Shown: in pieces, positions 32,601-35,148 of the stretch
Layout: every line of letters starts with the position of its first letter
Numbering within the stretch: position 1 is the stretch's first letter
Origin: Flavipsychrobacter sp.
GTDB lineage: Bacteria; Bacteroidota; Bacteroidia; Chitinophagales; Chitinophagaceae
Reading direction: 5' to 3'
Assembly: GCA_016786565.1 (NCBI GenBank)
Contig: JAEUVY010000130.1
Location: forward strand, 1-35,148
Length of the DNA stretch: 35,148 nucleotides
Program-made: the position numbers and the translations under genes
The notes under the pieces: model-generated
Database searches by the model: none
Told to the model about the DNA's origin: nothing
Seen by the model: only the letters and a program-made list of their open reading frames with translations

Positions 32601-35148
32601 ATCTCCGGCCTTTCTGCAACTACAATTTGCACTGGAAGTAATACAAACCTCACCGCAACCGGGGCAGCAACCTACAACTGGCTACCGGCAACATCTTTAT
32701 CGGCGAGCACGGGATCTTCAGTAGTCGCAAACCCCACAGTCACCTCGACTTATACAGTGACCGGTATAGACACCAACGGGTGTAGCAACAGCTCAAGTGT
32801 CACTATTACCGTCATCACGGTCCCTACGGTCGCTGAGATAACAGGTAACAACACTGTATGCAGTGGACAAACAACGACCCTCTCCTCCACGACCGGTGGC
32901 GGAACGTGGTCCTCTTCAAATACGGCAACGGGCTCAGTGTCAACGTCGGGTGTTGTCACCGGCGTTGCAGCAGGTGCGTTTACCATAACTTACTCAGTAA
33001 CCAACTCTTGTGGAACCGGAAACACCACCAAGGCAATGCTTGGATACTGGACACCGACCATCGGGGTATCAGTTGGTAGCAGCAACTCCTGCATCGGCGC
33101 AACTACAACTTACACAGCGACACCAACAACCGGATATACATGGAGCAGCTCGAACGGTGCCGTGGCTACTATCAACACTGGCGGAAGTGTTACAGGAATA
33201 GCAGCCGGCACAACGGTAATATCATATACACACAACACAGCCGGTTGCCGTGCGACGGCTGTGCAAACAGTAAATACTGTTCCGACATTCAGCGTGACCA
33301 CACCCGTATGTGCAACAACTACACAAACCCTGACCGGAACCCCGGCAGGAGGAACATGGACAAGCAGCAATACTGGTGTGGCCACGATAGGCAGCACCAG
33401 TGGAGTGTTTTCCGCATTGACAGGAGGAACTACTAATATTCAATATACTTATGGTCCCTGCTCTGCGACGACTGCCGTTTCGGTTTCCGCAATGCCAGGA
33501 ATAATTACAGGCACAACAAGTGTATGCTCGGGCAGCACCACCCAACTGGCATCAGGTACGGCAAGCCAAACATGGAGTGTTGCGAATACTTCGGTAGCAA
33601 CAATAACAACACTGAATACAACTACCAGCGTAGTAACCGGAGTATCAACGGGAATAACCACAGTGAGCTATACAAACGCCTCCAACTGTTCGAGGGTAGT
33701 GACGGTGACAGTCACATCTCCAATGACGACCAACACAGGGACAACACTCTACTGCATGGGCCAAACCGCTTCCCTATCGAACACAACCGCAGGAGGAGCA
33801 TGGACGAGTAGCACACCCGGTGTTGCAACCGCAAATAGCGGCACGGGACTCATAAATCCTGTTTCGGCCGGCACCTCCACAATTACTTACAGCACTACCA
33901 GTCCGGCCTCCTGCCAGACAACCACTATTGTAACAGTAAACGCTGCCCTGACTGCAAATACAGGAACTGCAAATGTGTGCGTGGGCCAGACAACCACCCT
34001 TGCCAACAGCACAAGTGGCGGAACATGGAGCAGTAGTAACGCCAATGCAACTGTGGGAAGCGCATCGGGCATTGTGACAGGGGTAACTGCAGGAAACTCA
34101 ATTGTCACCTACTACAAAAGTGATGCGTGCTACAAGAACACTACTGTAACCGTAAATGCCAACCCTGTGTCAATTGCAGGTACACTTTCGGCATGTGAAG
34201 GTGCAGCAGCAACAACGCTTACATGCTCCACTGCAAACGGAACGTGGTCGAGCAGCAATACATCAGTTGCCACAGTGGGATCATCAACCGGAACAGTAAC
34301 ACCAGTAAGCTCAGGAACAACTACAATAACCTATAAGCTAACATCAACAGGCTGCTACTCAACGGCCACTTTCACAGTCAATCCGACACCGGTTTCATTC
34401 ACGACAGCTTCGGCCGTGTGTACAGGAATAACTACAACGTTATCAACGACACCTGCGGGTGGTACATGGATAAGCGGTACTACCGGTGTGGCATCAATAG
34501 GATCATCCTCGGGAATACTGACGGGTGCATCAGCCGGAACAACTATAATAACCTACACACTTGCGACAGGCTGCTCCCGGAACGAGACAATAACGGTTAA
34601 TCCAAGTCCGACGGCGACCACAGGAACAATGAATGCATGCGTAGGATCTACGTCAACACTTGCAAACACAACATCGGGAGGAACATGGTTAAGCAGCAGT
34701 ACCGCTGTAGCTACCGTGGGCTCATCGACAGGTGTTGTAACAGGTGTTACTGCGGGCACCGCAACAATATCTTATCAGCTAACTGCCACAGGGTGCTATT
34801 CAGCATCAACTTTTACGGTAAACGCAACTCCATCTGCAATAGGCGGAACATTTAGTATTTGTACCGGGTCGTCCACTACATTAACAAATACGATAACAGG
34901 CGGCACCTGGACATCAGCTGCGCCCGCAGTAGCCACAGTGGGATCGGCCAACGGCACCGTAACCGGAGTGAGCGCAGGTACCGCTGAAATCAGTTACACG
35001 CTAACTGCCGGATGCTACAAAACGAGCATTGTAACAATAAATGCCGTACCGGTGATATCCGGTAGCCTGGAACTGTGTGACGGCAGCGTAGTGACATTGA
35101 ATGCCACACCTACAGGCGGAACGTGGTCATCGGGCAACACAGCGGTCA
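29637..35148 (+). CDS. Giant secreted repeat protein (adhesin-like), 3' end outside the window
   Basis: Open without a stop from 29637 to the right edge (1837 codons). Signal peptide MITSISKLSTFKVYLSAITM...VWAQ (1-33). The domain order is as follows. About 45-300 is a GH54/ConA-like domain (YSVRRLSTSYTG, VRRSSDN, YDQSGNGN at 106-113). An Ig-like (Big_2-type) repeat lies at 304-374, then a Cys-paired PKD-like module to about 449. An IPT/TIG domain spans about 452-535. Seven FG-GAP/VCBS propeller repeats cover about 545-915. From about 919 onward, Ig-like repeats of roughly 70-80 residues share the pattern C.G...TL....GGTW.SSN..VATV.S.TG.VTG..AGT..I.Y......C and continue to the edge. It is probably a T9SS cargo and surface adhesin, but its sorting domain would lie outside the window. 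Alternative starts: 29574 and 29559. Confidence 0.88.
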   Translation, partial: MITSISKLSTFKVYLSAITMFVLSIATNEVWAQNTLDLAGLSSSSTPKVAYSVRRLSTSYTGKLIQVRRSSDNSLSDIGYNAGNHLDTVALKTFIGGNTGYVVKWYDQSGNGNDGIQATNSSQPMIVSAGTIVRANGEPAIKFNGTNFMDGGSTSYGITNARTLNAAYNYQSGTITAIIDRNLSQNPLFTINANNRGSARNDGLGMVTLGVALTPPFATTFTMTWESGGALSVFANSVNTGTGTNTFPSTMNIMRIGRHFSTTNTGVLNFWEVILFGSAISTSEQEILDCNQQNYFHILPEAIGGTATVCTGNTTTLTHTTAGGTWTSGNTSVATIGSSTGIVTGISAGTAEITYTTSSTCTLNTPLTKIVTVNPNPTISTSSSVAICNGSSTSLTASGGTTYTWSPGTNLSATTGASVTGTPSTTTTYTVTGTTAGCSGTASVTVTVNPAPTITSVGPLIGYPASSVTITGTNFLTTTTDNIVYFGATKASVTSASATSLSATVPTGATFARVTLNSAGCNMHALSPRPYLPSYDNSAFSAASVNVNTKVDFTTGSSPFTISIGDLDGDGKADLAVANYTSNTISVLRNTGSSGSIGSGSFAAKVDYATGGGPYSVRIADIDGDGKRDLIVANTGSNTVSVLRNSSSSGALSFAGKVDFATGASPNAVIVDDFDGDGRQDLATANFGASTTSVLRNTSVPGSVSFATKVDFTAGTTPRILTSGDIDGDGKSDITVANSGGTTLSVFRNTATSGTISAGSFAAKVDFTVGSTPTELSLVDIDGDGKSDMVVVNNSLVSVYRNTSTSGTINSGSFAARLDFTAGTGAFGLGIGDINGDGKPDLVVGNASANTFSILVNTASSGSITSGSFSSKVDFATNSTPFFVAVGDLDGDYKPDIVATNSGSANLSIFRNDPINKNTGTATACVGSTTTLSNAITGGTWSSSDISVATVGSATGVVTGLNAGTATITYNVSGIAATTIVTINPLPTISGLSATTICTGSNTNLTATGAATYNWLPATSLSASTGSSVVANPTVTSTYTVTGIDTNGCSNSSSVTITVITVPTVAEITGNNTVCSGQTTTLSSTTGGGTWSSSNTATGSVSTSGVVTGVAAGAFTITYSVTNSCGTGNTTKAMLGYWTPTIGVSVGSSNSCIGATTTYTATPTTGYTWSSSNGAVATINTGGSVTGIAAGTTVISYTHNTAGCRATAVQTVNTVPTFSVTTPVCATTTQTLTGTPAGGTWTSSNTGVATIGSTSGVFSALTGGTTNIQYTYGPCSATTAVSVSAMPGIITGTTSVCSGSTTQLASGTASQTWSVANTSVATITTLNTTTSVVTGVSTGITTVSYTNASNCSRVVTVTVTSPMTTNTGTTLYCMGQTASLSNTTAGGAWTSSTPGVATANSGTGLINPVSAGTSTITYSTTSPASCQTTTIVTVNAALTANTGTANVCVGQTTTLANSTSGGTWSSSNANATVGSASGIVTGVTAGNSIVTYYKSDACYKNTTVTVNANPVSIAGTLSACEGAAATTLTCSTANGTWSSSNTSVATVGSSTGTVTPVSSGTTTITYKLTSTGCYSTATFTVNPTPVSFTTASAVCTGITTTLSTTPAGGTWISGTTGVASIGSSSGILTGASAGTTIITYTLATGCSRNETITVNPSPTATTGTMNACVGSTSTLANTTSGGTWLSSSTAVATVGSSTGVVTGVTAGTATISYQLTATGCYSASTFTVNATPSAIGGTFSICTGSSTTLTNTITGGTWTSAAPAVATVGSANGTVTGVSAGTAEISYTLTAGCYKTSIVTINAVPVISGSLELCDGSVVTLNATPTGGTWSSGNTAV
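31260..32372 (+). repeat. Seven FG-GAP/VCBS propeller repeats in the giant gene
   Basis: Seven calcium-loop motifs of the form D[LIF][DN]GD[GY][KR] begin at residues 566, 621, 673, 725, 780, 833 and 888 (bases 31332, 31497, 31653, 31809, 31974, 32133 and 32298). The spacing is 52-55 residues. Each is followed by [DP]...VAN....T.SV..NT and by F..KVDF.... Seven units are what a closed seven-bladed beta-propeller needs. The last loop reads DLDGDYK. Confidence 0.88.
32388..35148 (+). repeat. Tandem Ig-like repeats with paired cysteines in the giant gene
   Basis: About twelve units follow the propeller, one of them a variant (TYNW...TSTYTVTG). Starts are recognisable by [TS]..[VA]C.G.[TS]TTL, e.g. 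ATACVG, NTVCSG, TSVCSG, ANVCVG, MNACVG and FSICTG. A second Cys lies near the end of most units (GC or SC before the final strand), and each unit closes with VTVN.xP. The last unit is cut by the window edge. Confidence 0.85.

Noticed and set aside
32388..35148. Possible CRISPR or DNA-level tandem repeat in the 3' part of the giant gene
   Set aside because: The periodicity is of protein domains (about 70-80 codons) with divergent bases. There are no identical direct repeats with unique spacers.

Overview
The window reads as chromosomal DNA of a Bacteroidota bacterium, most likely in the Chitinophagaceae or a related Chitinophagales group. The support is threefold. Several secreted proteins end in type IX secretion (T9SS) C-terminal sorting domains of the PNPxxxG...G.Y type. 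Many genes follow a Bacteroidota -7 box (TAnnTTTG, in two cases with a -33 TTTG/TTG) and lack clear Shine-Dalgarno sequences. The gene families (COG2509 FAD dehydrogenase, BatD/BatE, DUF4175, short-form ProRS, M43 cytophagalysins, Ig-like adhesins) are typical of the phylum. The group name is inference, since there is no rRNA here.

Layout. 1-107: tail of an unidentified gene, possibly a transposase, then a degenerate REP-like inverted repeat. 251-3609: an MBL-fold hydrolase, a small secreted protein on the minus strand, and a divergent membrane-protein/COG2509 oxidoreductase pair. 3680-5989 (minus): a reprolysin-like T9SS metalloprotease. 6218-9839 (minus): a NuoE-NuoF fusion flavoprotein and an ABC-F ATPase. 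10006-11991: a TPR sensor histidine kinase with no partner regulator, visibly more AT-rich than the left end. 12046-13524 (minus): prolyl-tRNA synthetase. 13680-21356 (plus): four envelope genes, namely a Tyr/Trp/Gly-rich exported protein, a FadL/OmpP1-type outer-membrane protein, an OmpA-like lipoprotein and a large DUF4175 membrane/coiled-coil protein. 21445-24224 (minus): batD-batE. 24428-29085 (minus): two tandem paralogous M43 metalloproteases with T9SS sorting domains. 29203-29275 (minus): tRNA-Gly(CCC). 29637 to the right edge: a giant secreted adhesin-like gene, open at the window end after more than 1,800 codons.

Theme. The window is dominated by envelope and secretion functions: four probable exported or surface effectors (three metalloproteases and the giant repeat protein), outer-membrane and peptidoglycan-anchoring proteins, and the split Bat/DUF4175 cluster. 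No T9SS machinery lies in the window, so the cargo depends on components encoded elsewhere. Intrinsic terminators separate most transcription units clearly.

I found no CRISPR array, prophage, complete insertion sequence or defence island. The most unusual item is the giant protein: a GH54/ConA-like N-terminus, an Ig-like repeat, an IPT/TIG domain, exactly seven DxDGDG (FG-GAP/VCBS) propeller repeats, and then at least twelve cysteine-paired Ig-like repeats.
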